A stretch of 64,000 nt of DNA. Source: JACVRX01 sp046726315 (GTDB lineage: Bacteria > Actinomycetota > Actinomycetes > Jiangellales > Jiangellaceae). Below are positions 43,791 to 52,555 of this stretch, piece after piece (within the stretch, counting starts at the first letter, position 1; each line of letters opens with the position of its first letter). Made by a program: the position numbers and the translations under genes. The notes under the pieces are model-generated. The model was given only the letters and a program-made list of their open reading frames with translations, did no database searches and was not told where the DNA came from. The DNA lies in NCBI GenBank assembly GCA_046726315.1, contig JBKPAG010000015.1, positions 35,775-99,774 of the forward strand. Direction: 5' to 3'.

Positions 43791-44834
43791 TCAGGGTCTC
43801 GACGACACTGTGGGCCCGACGATGAACCCCGAACCCCACGCCAGATGCATGGTGGCCAGCACCGCGGGAAGCCATGCTTTCGCACGCCACGGCAGACCGG
43901 TGCCTTCGGCCGCGCCCGCAACGACTGCACCGGCGGCGTAGCCCGCCGGGGCTAGCCAGCCGAGTGCCAGCCAGCGCGGACCACGCAGCGTGCCGAACAG
44001 GCCGGCGAGGGCTCCAGCCCCGACGGAGGCCGTGACCACAGGAGCAGCCAGATACCGCGGACTTGCGGTCACCGGGTGGCGGCGGATCACCTCTCGGCGC
44101 CACTGGCCGGTGCGGAAGAACTGCCCAGCGAGCGCACGCAGGCTTGACCGTGGCCGGTAGGTCACGACCAGGTCGGGCGTGAACCAGACGGTCTCACCCG
44201 CTGCCCGGATGCGGTGGTTCAGTTCCCAGTCCTGCGCCCTGGCGAAGTGCTCGTCGTACCCGCCGAGCCGGTCGAGCACCTCGCGCCGGAACACACCGAG
44301 GTAGACAGATTCGGCTGGGCCAGGCGATCCGCCGAGGTGGAACGGGGCAGCGCCGATGCCCAGGGGTGAGGTCATCGCCCTCGCAACGGCATTCTCGAAG
44401 TCGGTCTCTCCCTCCGCCCGCATGATCCCGCCGACATTTGCGGCACCGGTTCGGCGAAGCTCATCGACGGCCAGCCGGATGTATCCAGGCGTGAGCACGC
44501 CATGCCCGTCGGCGCGGACGACGAGATCGTGCCGAGCCGCCTTGATTGCGGCGTTGAGAGCGTCCGGCGTACGCCCGGACGGGTTTTCCACCAGCCGTAT
44601 CCGGTCGTCATCGGCGGCGAGACCGGCGGCGATCTCGTCGGTGCGATCCTGCGACGGCCCGAGGGACAACACCAATTCAAGCTCACCGGGGTACTCCTGG
44701 GCGAGAACACCGGTCACTGCTTCCGCCAGGTGCTGTTCCTCGTCGAGCACCGGCATGATGACCGACACTGGAGGCCAGGTGAGAGTCTGCGACGGATTCA
44801 TCTCGGCGAACCCTACCGGTGACCACGCAGTCAT
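43791..44834 (-). CDS. GT2 glycosyltransferase, membrane (ExoA-like)
   Basis: 347 aa from ATG 44834, which overlaps the LCP stop as ATGA; ATG 44801 (MNPSQTLTW) is an alternative. GT2 core: VSVIMPVLDEEQHLAEAVTG, LVLSLGPSQDRTDEI, VVRADGHGVLTPGYIRLAVD (DGH in place of DxD), and ARAQDWELNHRIRAAG. C-terminal hydrophobic helices from about 255 on (LAAPVVTASVGAGALAGLFG, LALGWLAPAGYAAGAVVAGA) anchor it in the membrane. Resembles ExoA-type transferases of exopolysaccharide synthesis. Confidence 0.88.
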   Translation of the reverse strand: MTAWSPVGFAEMNPSQTLTWPPVSVIMPVLDEEQHLAEAVTGVLAQEYPGELELVLSLGPSQDRTDEIAAGLAADDDRIRLVENPSGRTPDALNAAIKAARHDLVVRADGHGVLTPGYIRLAVDELRRTGAANVGGIMRAEGETDFENAVARAMTSPLGIGAAPFHLGGSPGPAESVYLGVFRREVLDRLGGYDEHFARAQDWELNHRIRAAGETVWFTPDLVVTYRPRSSLRALAGQFFRTGQWRREVIRRHPVTASPRYLAAPVVTASVGAGALAGLFGTLRGPRWLALGWLAPAGYAAGAVVAGAAEGTGLPWRAKAWLPAVLATMHLAWGSGFIVGPTVSSRP

Positions 44835-46309
44835 TCGTAGGCACATACCGAGGACAGGTCGACCGCGGGCTGCGCCGTCTCGTCCCCGTGTGGTTCGGCG
44901 GCGGGTTCCGCGGCCGGCTGCTCTGGGCTGACACCGCCCGCGGTTGCCGTCTTCGCGCCGGTCCGGCCGGCCGCGGCGTCGACTGACGCCTCCATCGCTC
45001 GCTCCAGCTCGTCCGAGATGACCTCGAGGTCGGGGTCTGCCGGCGTGATCAACGGCGGAACGAGTTGCAGCGACGTGACCGGCCGGTCCTTGGCCCGCCA
45101 GGCAAGATCCACCAGTTCGGGCAACTCGGCCTGTGGAATGTCGGTGGTGATGATCGACGTCGACGCCGCAGCCAGCTCCGTGAAGTTGCTGAGCACGGTG
45201 GCCGGGTCGGCCTCCCGCAGGATCGCGCCGAGTACGCAGCGCTGGCGGCTCATTCGCGCGTAGTCCGACGAGCCGGAGCGAGAACGGGCATACCAGAGAG
45301 CCTGGTATCCGTCGAGCTTGCGCAGACCAGGCGCCAGCACCTGGCCGGACTCGCCGATCGGGAGGGGCTCGGTGACGCGAATGGTCACCCCGCCCAGGGC
45401 ATCGACCAGGTCGCGGAAACCACTGAGGTCGACCACGACCACGTATTGGATCGGCAGGCCAAGGGTGCCTTCGACGGCCTGTTTGACGGCGGTGACCCCT
45501 GGCTCGTCCGAGCCGCGGAACAGGTCGGGGTTCGCTTCACCGTAGGTCCAGGTCGCGTTCAGCAGCCACTCGCTGAGCTCGCCCTCGCCGGAGAATCCGT
45601 CCGGGAATCGAGCGGCTGCGGCGCTGCCTTCGGTGAACCGGGCGTTCTGCAGGTTCCGCGGCACACTCACCAACAGCGGCGCACCCGTGCGCACGTCGAC
45701 CGAGACGACAGTGATGCTGTCCGGGCGCACGCCGACACGTCCCTTGCCTGCGTCGGCGCCGAGGAGCAAGACATTGAGCCGCCCGTCGCTTGCCGCTGCT
45801 GCCTCACCCGACGGGAAGAGCGCGGTCACCGCCTCATGAGCCGCCGAGGCGTACCGGGCTGCCATCACCGGTGGTGCCGCCACGACCAGCGACAGCAGCA
45901 GGGTCGTGCCGGTCAACACCAGCCGATGCCTACGGGTCAGCGCCGGTGGATAACTCAGCCGCCACGCGTCGAGCAGCAACGCGATCCACCCGATCAAGGC
46001 GCCGACGAGGAACAGCTTGAGCGCCCTGAGCACCCACGGTCGTACGGCGAGCCCCGCCAGCTCGTCCAGCGGTACCAGCCACAACACCACAGCACTGCCG
46101 ACGATCAGGCCGATCCAGGCCGCCAGTACCGCCTGGCCGAGCCGGCGGTTGCCGGCGATGACCTGTGCGCTGCCGGGTGCGACGACGGTCAGCCCGACCA
46201 AGCGCAGTGCCCGTCGGAACCTCCTGACCTCGGCGATCTGTTCGCGGACAGACGGGACTCGGCCACCACCGGACCCCGGCGCCCAGCGGGGCGGCGCGGT
46301 CGTGACCAC
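44831..46309 (-). CDS. LCP glycopolymer transferase 2 with multi-helix N-terminus
   Basis: 492 aa, GTG start with GGGAG upstream. The first about 170 residues hold three or four membrane helices (AVLAAWIGLIVGSAVVLWLV, LKLFLVGALIGWIALLLDAW, LVLTGTTLLLSLVVAAPPVM), unlike the single anchor of most LCP proteins. The LCP domain (about 175-420) has LNVLLLGADAGKGRVGVRPD, LLVSVPRNLQN, VDALGGVTIRVTEPLP and WYARSRSGSSDYARMSRQR. An Ala/Pro-rich C-terminal tail ends CAYE. Coupled to the GT2 gene, which ties this wall transferase to one sugar-adding step. Confidence 0.9.
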   Translation of the reverse strand: MVTTAPPRWAPGSGGGRVPSVREQIAEVRRFRRALRLVGLTVVAPGSAQVIAGNRRLGQAVLAAWIGLIVGSAVVLWLVPLDELAGLAVRPWVLRALKLFLVGALIGWIALLLDAWRLSYPPALTRRHRLVLTGTTLLLSLVVAAPPVMAARYASAAHEAVTALFPSGEAAAASDGRLNVLLLGADAGKGRVGVRPDSITVVSVDVRTGAPLLVSVPRNLQNARFTEGSAAAARFPDGFSGEGELSEWLLNATWTYGEANPDLFRGSDEPGVTAVKQAVEGTLGLPIQYVVVVDLSGFRDLVDALGGVTIRVTEPLPIGESGQVLAPGLRKLDGYQALWYARSRSGSSDYARMSRQRCVLGAILREADPATVLSNFTELAAASTSIITTDIPQAELPELVDLAWRAKDRPVTSLQLVPPLITPADPDLEVISDELERAMEASVDAAAGRTGAKTATAGGVSPEQPAAEPAAEPHGDETAQPAVDLSSVCAYE

Positions 46310-46371
46310 GAGGTGCTCCCGTCGTCATGGCAGTAGAAGCGCAGCCAGTATCGCCGGGTCCGTCCGGCGAG

Positions 46372-46884
46372 CTAGGACGGCGCGCCGCCACGGGAATGCA
46401 GGATCGCCTCGCGCCGGGCCAGACGGTGGATCCGGCGGATCTCGGCCTCTGCAAACCGGCGGCGGTCCTCGTCGGTCTCAGGCAGCACCGGCGGCACCGG
46501 CCGCGGCTTGCCATTGGCATCGAGGGCGACGAACACCAGGTAGGCAGTCGCCACCCGCGTGGCCGTCTGCACCTCGTTCCAGGGCTCGGCGAGAACCCGC
46601 ACGCCGACCTCGAGCGACGTCCGACCTGCCCAGTTGACTCGGCCCTGCGCATGCACCAGATCGCCGACATGGACCGGCTCGAGGAAGGCCATTTCGTCCA
46701 TCGACGCGGTGACGGCCGGGCCGCCGGAATGCCGTTGGGCCACGGCTCCGGCGACCTCGTCGACCAACTTCATGATCACTCCGCCATGCACCGTCCCGAG
46801 CAGGTTGGTGTCGAGCGTGGTCATGATCCGGGACAAGGTCGTCTGGGCGGCGGACGTCGGGCGCCCTGGCACGCTGTCCTGCAC
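46372..46884 (-). CDS. acyl-CoA thioesterase, hotdog fold
   Basis: 170 aa from GTG 46884 (longer in-frame starts overlap the LCP promoter region). Hotdog signature LLGTVHGGVIMKLVDEVAGA; ASMDEMAFLEPVHVGDLVH and RVATAYLVFVALDANGKPRP match the YciA/BACH-type hexameric thioesterases. Hydrolyses fatty acyl-CoA to free acid and CoA. Not obviously part of the glycan pathway. Divergent from LCP 3. The C-terminal RRFAEAEIRRIHRLARREAI extension is common in actinobacterial members. Confidence 0.85.
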   Translation of the reverse strand: MQDSVPGRPTSAAQTTLSRIMTTLDTNLLGTVHGGVIMKLVDEVAGAVAQRHSGGPAVTASMDEMAFLEPVHVGDLVHAQGRVNWAGRTSLEVGVRVLAEPWNEVQTATRVATAYLVFVALDANGKPRPVPPVLPETDEDRRRFAEAEIRRIHRLARREAILHSRGGAPS

Positions 46885-46948
46885 AGGAGGACGGTACGAC
46901 CAGGCGGCCCGATCGGGCAGCCGAACCGCTGCGGGTACCGTTCCGAGC

Positions 46949-48151
46949 GTGAACGAGCCACAGCCCGACCAGTCGCCGGCCGGGCCGGCGAAGGTGACCA
47001 CCTACATCGCTGGCCGGGTCCCAGGCGTTTCCTACCGCGATGGAATGGCCCACAGCCCGGTCGAGAGTGAGCCGGAGGCGGCTGCGAAGCCGGCCGGCTC
47101 GCCACCGCCGGAGAAAGCCGGTATCGCCCGTCCGCCGGCCGCGCCGCTCCGCCGGCGGGCGTCCCCGCCACCTGGCCGGCCGCCGTCGTCGAGGCCAGCG
47201 GGTGGCGGACCCTCGGGACGCCGTATCGCCAGATGGCTCGGCGGGTTCATCGTCGTCATCCTCGCGGCGCTGATCGTTCTCGGGATGATCGCCTGGTCCC
47301 GGATCGACAAGGTCGACGCGATACCGGACGACCATGGCGCAGCGGTGTCGGAGGGTCGGGTGTACCTGCTCGTCGGCTCCGACAGCAGGGAGGAGCTCAC
47401 GCCGGAGGAACGGGCGGAACTGGGCACCGGGTCAACCGCAGGCAGGCGCACCGACACGATCATGTTGCTGCACCTACCCACCTCAGGTCGCCCGGCACTC
47501 ATCAGTGTGCCCCGCGATTCGCTGGTCGAGATCCCCGGCCACGGTGACGAGCGAATCAATGCGGCGTACGCCTTCGGCGGCGCGCCGCTTCTGGTGCAGA
47601 CGCTGGAAAACGCGACCGGCGTGGCGATCGACGACTACGTCGAGATCGGCTTCGGCGGGTTCGCATCGGTCGTCGACGCCCTCGGCGGGGTCGAGGTCTG
47701 CCTGGACGAGCCGGTGCAGGACGACAAGGCCCACATCGACCTGCCCGCTGGTTGTCAGGTCCTGGACGGGGTGAATGCGCTGGGTTACGCCAGGGCGCGC
47801 GAGTTCGATCCCACTGCCGACCTCGGCCGCGTGCAGCGACAACGCGAGCTGATCGGCTCCATCGCCGGCACTGCGCTGTCCCCCGGCACGCTGCTCAACC
47901 CCGTCTCACTCACCCGGACCGCCCTTGCCGGCGGTGACGCTCTGACCCTGGACGAGCAGACCGGGCCGATCGACCTGGCCCGCTTTGCCCTCGGTATGCG
48001 CCGGGTCACCTCCGGGGCAGGCGACACACTGACCGTGCCGCTCGGGCGCGTCGGCAACACCGTCGACTGGGACGAGGAGCAGGCCGGCGTGCTGTGGAGC
48101 GCCCTTCGGGACGGCACCGAGGTTCCTGCTGAGCTGCTGACGGACCAGTAG
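46949..48151 (+). CDS. LCP glycopolymer transferase 3
   Basis: 400 aa from GTG 46949; ATG 47044 would remove 32 residues and is possible. A long Pro/Arg-rich cytoplasmic N-terminus (about 1-92), one membrane helix (WLGGFIVVILAALIVLGMIA), then the LCP domain: VYLLVGSDSREELTPEE, RRTDTIMLLHLP, LISVPRDSLVEIPGHGDERIN, FGGAPLLVQTLENATG and YARAREFDPTADLGRVQRQR with the conserved Arg residues. Transfers polymer from its lipid carrier to peptidoglycan. Convergent with ugd. Confidence 0.9.
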   Translation: MNEPQPDQSPAGPAKVTTYIAGRVPGVSYRDGMAHSPVESEPEAAAKPAGSPPPEKAGIARPPAAPLRRRASPPPGRPPSSRPAGGGPSGRRIARWLGGFIVVILAALIVLGMIAWSRIDKVDAIPDDHGAAVSEGRVYLLVGSDSREELTPEERAELGTGSTAGRRTDTIMLLHLPTSGRPALISVPRDSLVEIPGHGDERINAAYAFGGAPLLVQTLENATGVAIDDYVEIGFGGFASVVDALGGVEVCLDEPVQDDKAHIDLPAGCQVLDGVNALGYARAREFDPTADLGRVQRQRELIGSIAGTALSPGTLLNPVSLTRTALAGGDALTLDEQTGPIDLARFALGMRRVTSGAGDTLTVPLGRVGNTVDWDEEQAGVLWSALRDGTEVPAELLTDQ

Positions 48152-48190
48152 CGGCCTGGGTCGATGTCGCCTTGCTCCCCTCCCACGATC

Positions 48191-49507
48191 TTACGGGCGG
48201 CCGAGGCTCCGATAGCTCCAGCCGGCCGCCCGCCAAGCATCCGCGTCGAGACAGTTGCGGCCGTCGACGACGTTCCGCATCCCGACTACCCCGCCCAGCA
48301 CGGCGGGATCGATCTCGCGGAACTCGGGCCATTCGGTGAGGTGCAGTACGACGTCGGCGTCGCGGCATGCGGCGGTCGTCGACTCCGCATAGGTCAGCGT
48401 GGGGAAACTTCGCCGAGCATTGTCCATCGCTTTCGGATCGTGGACGGTGACCGTCGCCCCGTGCAGATGCAGCTGACCCGCAACCGTGAGCGCCGGAGAG
48501 TCGCGAACGTCATCGGAGTTGGGCTTGAACGCCGCGCCGAGAACGGCAACCCGCTTGGCGGCCATCTCGCCGCCAACCATCTCCCGAGCGATTTCGACGA
48601 CCCGTTCACGCCGGCGCAGATTCACCGCATCGACCTCTGCCAGGAACGCCAACGACTGGCCGGCGCCGATTTCGCCGGCTCGCGCGATGAACGCTCGGAT
48701 GTCCTTCGGCAGACAGCCACCGCCGAAACCCAGCCCAGCATTCAGGAACCGGCGCCCGATGCGCTCGTCATAACCAAGCGCGTCGGCGAGCTTCGTGACA
48801 TCCGCGCCGGTCACCTCGCAGATCTCGGCCATGGCGTTGATGAACGAGATCTTGGTTGCGAGGAAGGCATTTGCAGACGACTTGACCAGCTCGGCCGTCG
48901 GGAGGTCGGTGACGATCACCGGTACCCCCTCCGCGATCACCGGCGCGTAGATGTCGCGCAAGGTCTGTTCCGCGCGCTCTGAACGCACGCCGAAAACCAA
49001 CCGATCCGGGCGCAGCGTGTCCTCCACCGCAAGTCCTTCGCGGAGGAACTCTGGGTTCCACGCCAGCTCGGCGCCTGCACGCACGGGAGCGATGCCAGCG
49101 AGCCGAGCGGCGAACCGGTCGGCGGTTCCGACCGGAACCGTGGACTTGCCGACCACGAGGCAAGGCTGTCTGAGGACCGCGGCGAGCGCATCGATCGCCG
49201 CCTCGAGATAGGTCAGATCGGCTGCCAATCCGTCGTGCCGCTGCGGCGTGCCGACACAGATGAAATGCACATCGGCATCGGCTGCCTCCGCGATCTCGGT
49301 CGTGAACCGCAGGTCTCCGCCGTCGACATGCTTGCGCAGCAACGGGTCGAGATCGGGCTCGTAAAACGGCGCCTGGCCCTCCTGTAGAGCAGCGACCTTC
49401 ACCGGATCGACGTCGACACCGACGACCTGGTAACCGAGCTCAGCCATGCTCACGGCATGCACTGCGCCCAGATAGCCGGTTCCGATCACCGAGATGTGCC
49501 AGGTCAT
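48191..49507 (-). CDS. UDP-glucose 6-dehydrogenase
   Basis: 438 aa from ATG 49507; the frame to 49603 overlaps the divergent gene. N-terminal SVIGTGYLGAVHAVSMAELG binds NAD; VGKSTVPVGTADRFAARLAG and AWNPEFLREGLAVEDTLRPD follow; the catalytic Cys lies in NAGLGFGGGCLPKDIRAFI; the C-terminus has LGAAFKPNSDDVRDSPALTV. Makes UDP-glucuronate, a uronic-acid donor for the wall polymer. Distinct from the WbpA-type dehydrogenase at 39.2 kb (GGGCLPKD here against GGHCIPID there). Confidence 0.93.
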   Translation of the reverse strand: MTWHISVIGTGYLGAVHAVSMAELGYQVVGVDVDPVKVAALQEGQAPFYEPDLDPLLRKHVDGGDLRFTTEIAEAADADVHFICVGTPQRHDGLAADLTYLEAAIDALAAVLRQPCLVVGKSTVPVGTADRFAARLAGIAPVRAGAELAWNPEFLREGLAVEDTLRPDRLVFGVRSERAEQTLRDIYAPVIAEGVPVIVTDLPTAELVKSSANAFLATKISFINAMAEICEVTGADVTKLADALGYDERIGRRFLNAGLGFGGGCLPKDIRAFIARAGEIGAGQSLAFLAEVDAVNLRRRERVVEIAREMVGGEMAAKRVAVLGAAFKPNSDDVRDSPALTVAGQLHLHGATVTVHDPKAMDNARRSFPTLTYAESTTAACRDADVVLHLTEWPEFREIDPAVLGGVVGMRNVVDGRNCLDADAWRAAGWSYRSLGRP

Positions 49508-49601
49508 GCGTGTCCTTCGGGTGGGCGTTGGGGGCTCCGGACGAGGGTACCTGGGGTCGTGTGCGACGGCCCGCAACGTCCCGCACCATACGATCGTCGG
49601 C

Positions 49602-50768
49602 ATGGACGCAGGGTTCGACCTCTACCGGTTGAGCGACGAGCACGAGGCGATCCGAACGGCGGTACGGGCGATTTGTGACGACAAGGTCGCCCCACATGCG
49701 GCCGAAGTCGATGAGACAGCGCAGTTTCCGCAGGCGTCGTACGACGCGCTGCGCGCAGCCGACTTCCACGCTCCACACATCCCCGAGGAGTACGGCGGAG
49801 CCGGCGCTGACGCGCTCGCGACATGCATCGTCATCGAGGAGGTTGCCCGAGCGTGCGCAGCGTCGTCGCTCATCCCGGCGGTCAACAAGCTCGGCACCAT
49901 GCCGCTGCTGCTCGCCGGGTCTCCGCAGCTAAACGCGAAATACCTGACGGCGGTCGCCAGCGGCGAGGCGATGTTCTCGTATGCGCTGTCCGAGCGGGAA
50001 GCCGGTTCGGACCCGGTCTCGATGTCGACCCGCGCGGTGCCCGATGGTGACGGCTGGGTCCTGTCGGGACAGAAGTCGTGGATCACCAACGCCGGCGTCA
50101 GCGACTGCTACACGGTCGTAGCCGTGACGGATCCCGATGCCGAGCGCGGCGGAGGGTTCACGGCGTTCGTCGTCGAGTCATCCGACGACGGCCTGACGCT
50201 CGGAGCGCCCGAGCGCAAGCTGGGCATCAAGGGCTCGCCTACTCGCGAGCTGCTCTTCGACGGCTGTCGCATCCCGGGGGACCGGGTGGTGGGCGGGCCG
50301 GGGGATGGCCTGCGGATCGCGCTGCGGACGCTCGATCACACCCGCGTGACGATTGGCGCCCAGGCGGTCGGTATCGCGGCGGGAGCGCTGGATCTCGCCA
50401 CGGCATATGCGAAAGAGCGTCAGCAGTTCGGCACCGCCATCGCTCAGTTCCAAGGGGTGCAGTTCATGCTGGCCGACATGGCGATGAGCCTTGAGGCCGC
50501 CCGTCAGCTCGTCTACCGGGCCGCCGCCGCCAGCGAGCGGGACGAGCCGTCACTGACGTTTCTCGGCGCGGCCGCCAAATGTGTTGCGTCGGACACCGCC
50601 ATGCAGATCACCACCGACGCCGTCCAGCTGCTCGGCGGCTACGGATACACGCGCGACTATCCGGCCGAGCGGATGATGCGCGACGCCAAAATCACCCAGA
50701 TCTACGAGGGCACCAACCAGATCCAGCGCGTGGTGATGGCCCGAGAGCTGCTCGGTCTGACCGGATGA
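49602..50768 (+). CDS. acyl-CoA dehydrogenase (FadE25 type)
   Basis: 388 aa from ATG 49602 (MDAGFDLYRLSDEH). FAD enzyme for acyl-CoA alpha,beta-oxidation. Signatures: YALSEREAGSDPVSMSTRA, FGTAIAQFQGVQFMLADMAM, TTDAVQLLGGYGYTRDYPAE and the catalytic glutamate in KITQIYEGTNQIQR. In mycobacteria the homologue fadE25 lies in the same position before purE. An in-frame start at 49494 overlaps ugd and is rejected. Confidence 0.93.
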   Translation: MDAGFDLYRLSDEHEAIRTAVRAICDDKVAPHAAEVDETAQFPQASYDALRAADFHAPHIPEEYGGAGADALATCIVIEEVARACAASSLIPAVNKLGTMPLLLAGSPQLNAKYLTAVASGEAMFSYALSEREAGSDPVSMSTRAVPDGDGWVLSGQKSWITNAGVSDCYTVVAVTDPDAERGGGFTAFVVESSDDGLTLGAPERKLGIKGSPTRELLFDGCRIPGDRVVGGPGDGLRIALRTLDHTRVTIGAQAVGIAAGALDLATAYAKERQQFGTAIAQFQGVQFMLADMAMSLEAARQLVYRAAAASERDEPSLTFLGAAAKCVASDTAMQITTDAVQLLGGYGYTRDYPAERMMRDAKITQIYEGTNQIQRVVMARELLGLTG

Positions 50769-50808
50769 TGTCCGGCCTGGAGATTGGATACCGGCCGCAG
50801 CAGCAAGA

Positions 50809-51237
50809 ATGAGTGCTGTGAAGACCTGGCGTGACCCCGACCTGATCCAGCGGCTGTTGACGACTCCGGCGACCTGGGCCGTGGTCGGCCTGTCCACGAA
50901 CACCGAGCGCACGGCGTACCGCATCGGCCGTTACTTGCGTGATCGACTCGGCATGAACATCGTTCCCGTCAATCTCCGCGGCGAGGACACTCTGGGCGAA
51001 CAGGGCTACCGCCGGCTCGCCGACGTCCCGGTCCCTGTCCAGGTCGTCGACTGCTTCGTGAACAGTCAGCGGGTCGGCGCGGTCGTCGACGACGCCATCG
51101 CCGAGAAGGATCGCCTGGGTATCGAGGCGGTCTGGCTGCAGCTCGGCGTGATCGACGAAGCAGCGGCCGAACGTGCCCGCGCCGCCGGCCTCGACGTCGT
51201 CATGAACACCTGCCCGGCCATGGAGGCCGCCCGCTAG
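50809..51237 (+). CDS. CoA-binding domain protein (YccU-like)
   Basis: 142 aa. Small Rossmann protein: TWAVVGLSTNTERTAYRIGR, NIVPVNLRGEDTLGEQGYRR and VVDCFVNSQRVGAVVDDAIA, with GIEAVWLQLGVIDEAAAERA, all typical of CoA_binding_2. Specific role unknown; members bind CoA or nucleotides. Starts 40 bases after the acyl-CoA dehydrogenase gene, probably in one transcript. GTG 50818 is an alternative start. Followed by the inverted repeat at 51275. Confidence 0.85.
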   Translation: MSAVKTWRDPDLIQRLLTTPATWAVVGLSTNTERTAYRIGRYLRDRLGMNIVPVNLRGEDTLGEQGYRRLADVPVPVQVVDCFVNSQRVGAVVDDAIAEKDRLGIEAVWLQLGVIDEAAAERARAAGLDVVMNTCPAMEAAR

Positions 51238-51274
51238 CCGTCGGTGCGGCTCTGTCGGCCTCCAACCCTTCTCG

Positions 51275-51343
51275 ACTTCAATGATCAAATCCGCGCCAAA
51301 TGGCCCGCTGGATCTGGTTTCGCGCGTTTTTGATCATTGAAGT
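51275..51343. repeat. perfect 15-bp inverted repeat (terminator or mobile-element end)
   Basis: ACTTCAATGATCAAA at 51275-51289 is exactly mirrored by TTTGATCATTGAAGT at 51329-51343, with a 39-base GC-rich spacer. It lies at the convergent ends of the CoA-binding gene and the AbiEi-like frame, whose stop codon (51278-51280) is inside the left arm. A bidirectional terminator is the simplest reading. The AT-rich arms are unusual for the genome, so a dispersed repeat or small element is also possible. Confidence 0.7.
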
Positions 51344-52431
51344 TGGTGTAGGCGAGGATCTCATCGTCTGCGGCGGTGGCTCTCGCCAGGCAAGACGCAG
51401 CCCGTCGGCAGCGGCGACGGCCAGCCTGCTGGATCCGGCTGTACCGGACCTACCCCAGGCACGTTCTTCCACCACCTGATCGGCTTTGGTCGGCTGGTTG
51501 GCACGCAGGAGAGCTGCGAACCGGCTGGCCAGCTCGTGGGGCCTGCGGATCGCCAACACCCAGTCGTACCGAGCAATGTCGAGCCCAAGCCGTCGGAGAT
51601 ACCATTCCCGCTCGGTCTGAGCCAGGACGATCGCCGCTGCGTCCGGCCGATCGTTGTACTTGACGGCACCGTCGGCTTCGCTGGCCGCCCAGTGCCATGG
51701 CCACAGGCCATGGCCCCGGAACGTCGGGCCGTCTCGGCCCACCCATGCATTCGACACCGGCATCGGCAAGTGGAACTCGATACAGGTGAACCGACCCACC
51801 GTCTCGAGGGGAGTTTCCGCGGCTGGGTCAGAGCGCTCCGCTACCCACCTGGCGCGGATAATCCCCGGCCAATGCCGCATGTGCCGCACAACGTCAATCA
51901 GGTCTGCTCGGTCCCTCCTGGCCGCATCCGCTACCACAAGTGCGGATGCCAGCGGGGCTGTCCGTGCAACGTCGACCGCCGCCCAGGCTTGGCTGACGAC
52001 ACGAGCTCCCCCGACCTGAGTTCGATGGTGGGAAGGAATGCCGGCGACAAGAAAGCGCCCGGGGGACGTCGTACGAAGCCAAGCCCAGGCGACTTTTCCC
52101 AAACCACCGACGGCTTCAGAGGTGGCCTGCTGAGCGAAGGCATTCCCCACACAGCCACCGCCGACCAACCGGTCAAGCAGGCGTTCGGTGAGGCGATGGA
52201 CAAGGCGCGGGCCTCCACACCAAGTTTGCCCCACTCCAACAGCGCTTGGTGATCGACCGTCGCCATGTAACAGCCATGCCAAACCTTGGTCAGCAGGTCA
52301 GCGGCGACGAGACGACGCAGACGGTCGCTGCTGATCCCAGCCGAACGAGCGACCTTAGCCGAGAAGAGGCCACACCCAGCCGACAACAGGGCGACAACGT
52401 CGTCCGGCAAATCAGTCAAGACCTTCGGCAT
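51278..52431 (-). pseudogene. AbiEi-like antitoxin/DUF559-type protein, frameshifted
   Basis: Two overlapping frames make one ancestral protein of about 380 aa. The first (from ATG 52431) has the AbiEi-type winged-helix start: SAGCGLFSAKVARSAGISSD, LVAADLLTKVWHGCYM, ARALSIASPNACLTGWSAVA. The second frame carries the rest: RVVSQAWAAVDVARTAPLAS, ALVVADAARRDRADLIDVVR, SDPAAETPLETVGRF, GLWPWHWAASEADGAVKYND. The switch is at about 52010-52016, at a run of five G (minus strand); six G would restore the frame (RSGGARVVS). Either a real one-base deletion or a sequencing error. No toxin gene is adjacent. Confidence 0.75.
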
Positions 52432-52555
52432 GAGATGCAGCGTGGACAGCTGTTGTTCTTCGTTCGAGGCCCGCAGCCCAGGTTGTGGACGTCGTTGGAC
52501 GGCGACCCGAGCCTGTGAAAGCCCGCTTCTCCACCCACTTCAAGTAGCCGGGTAG

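Noticed and set aside
46885..46890. AGGAGG as a ribosome site on the plus strand
   Set aside because: No plausible start codon follows at 5-12 bases; the next LCP start is at 46949.
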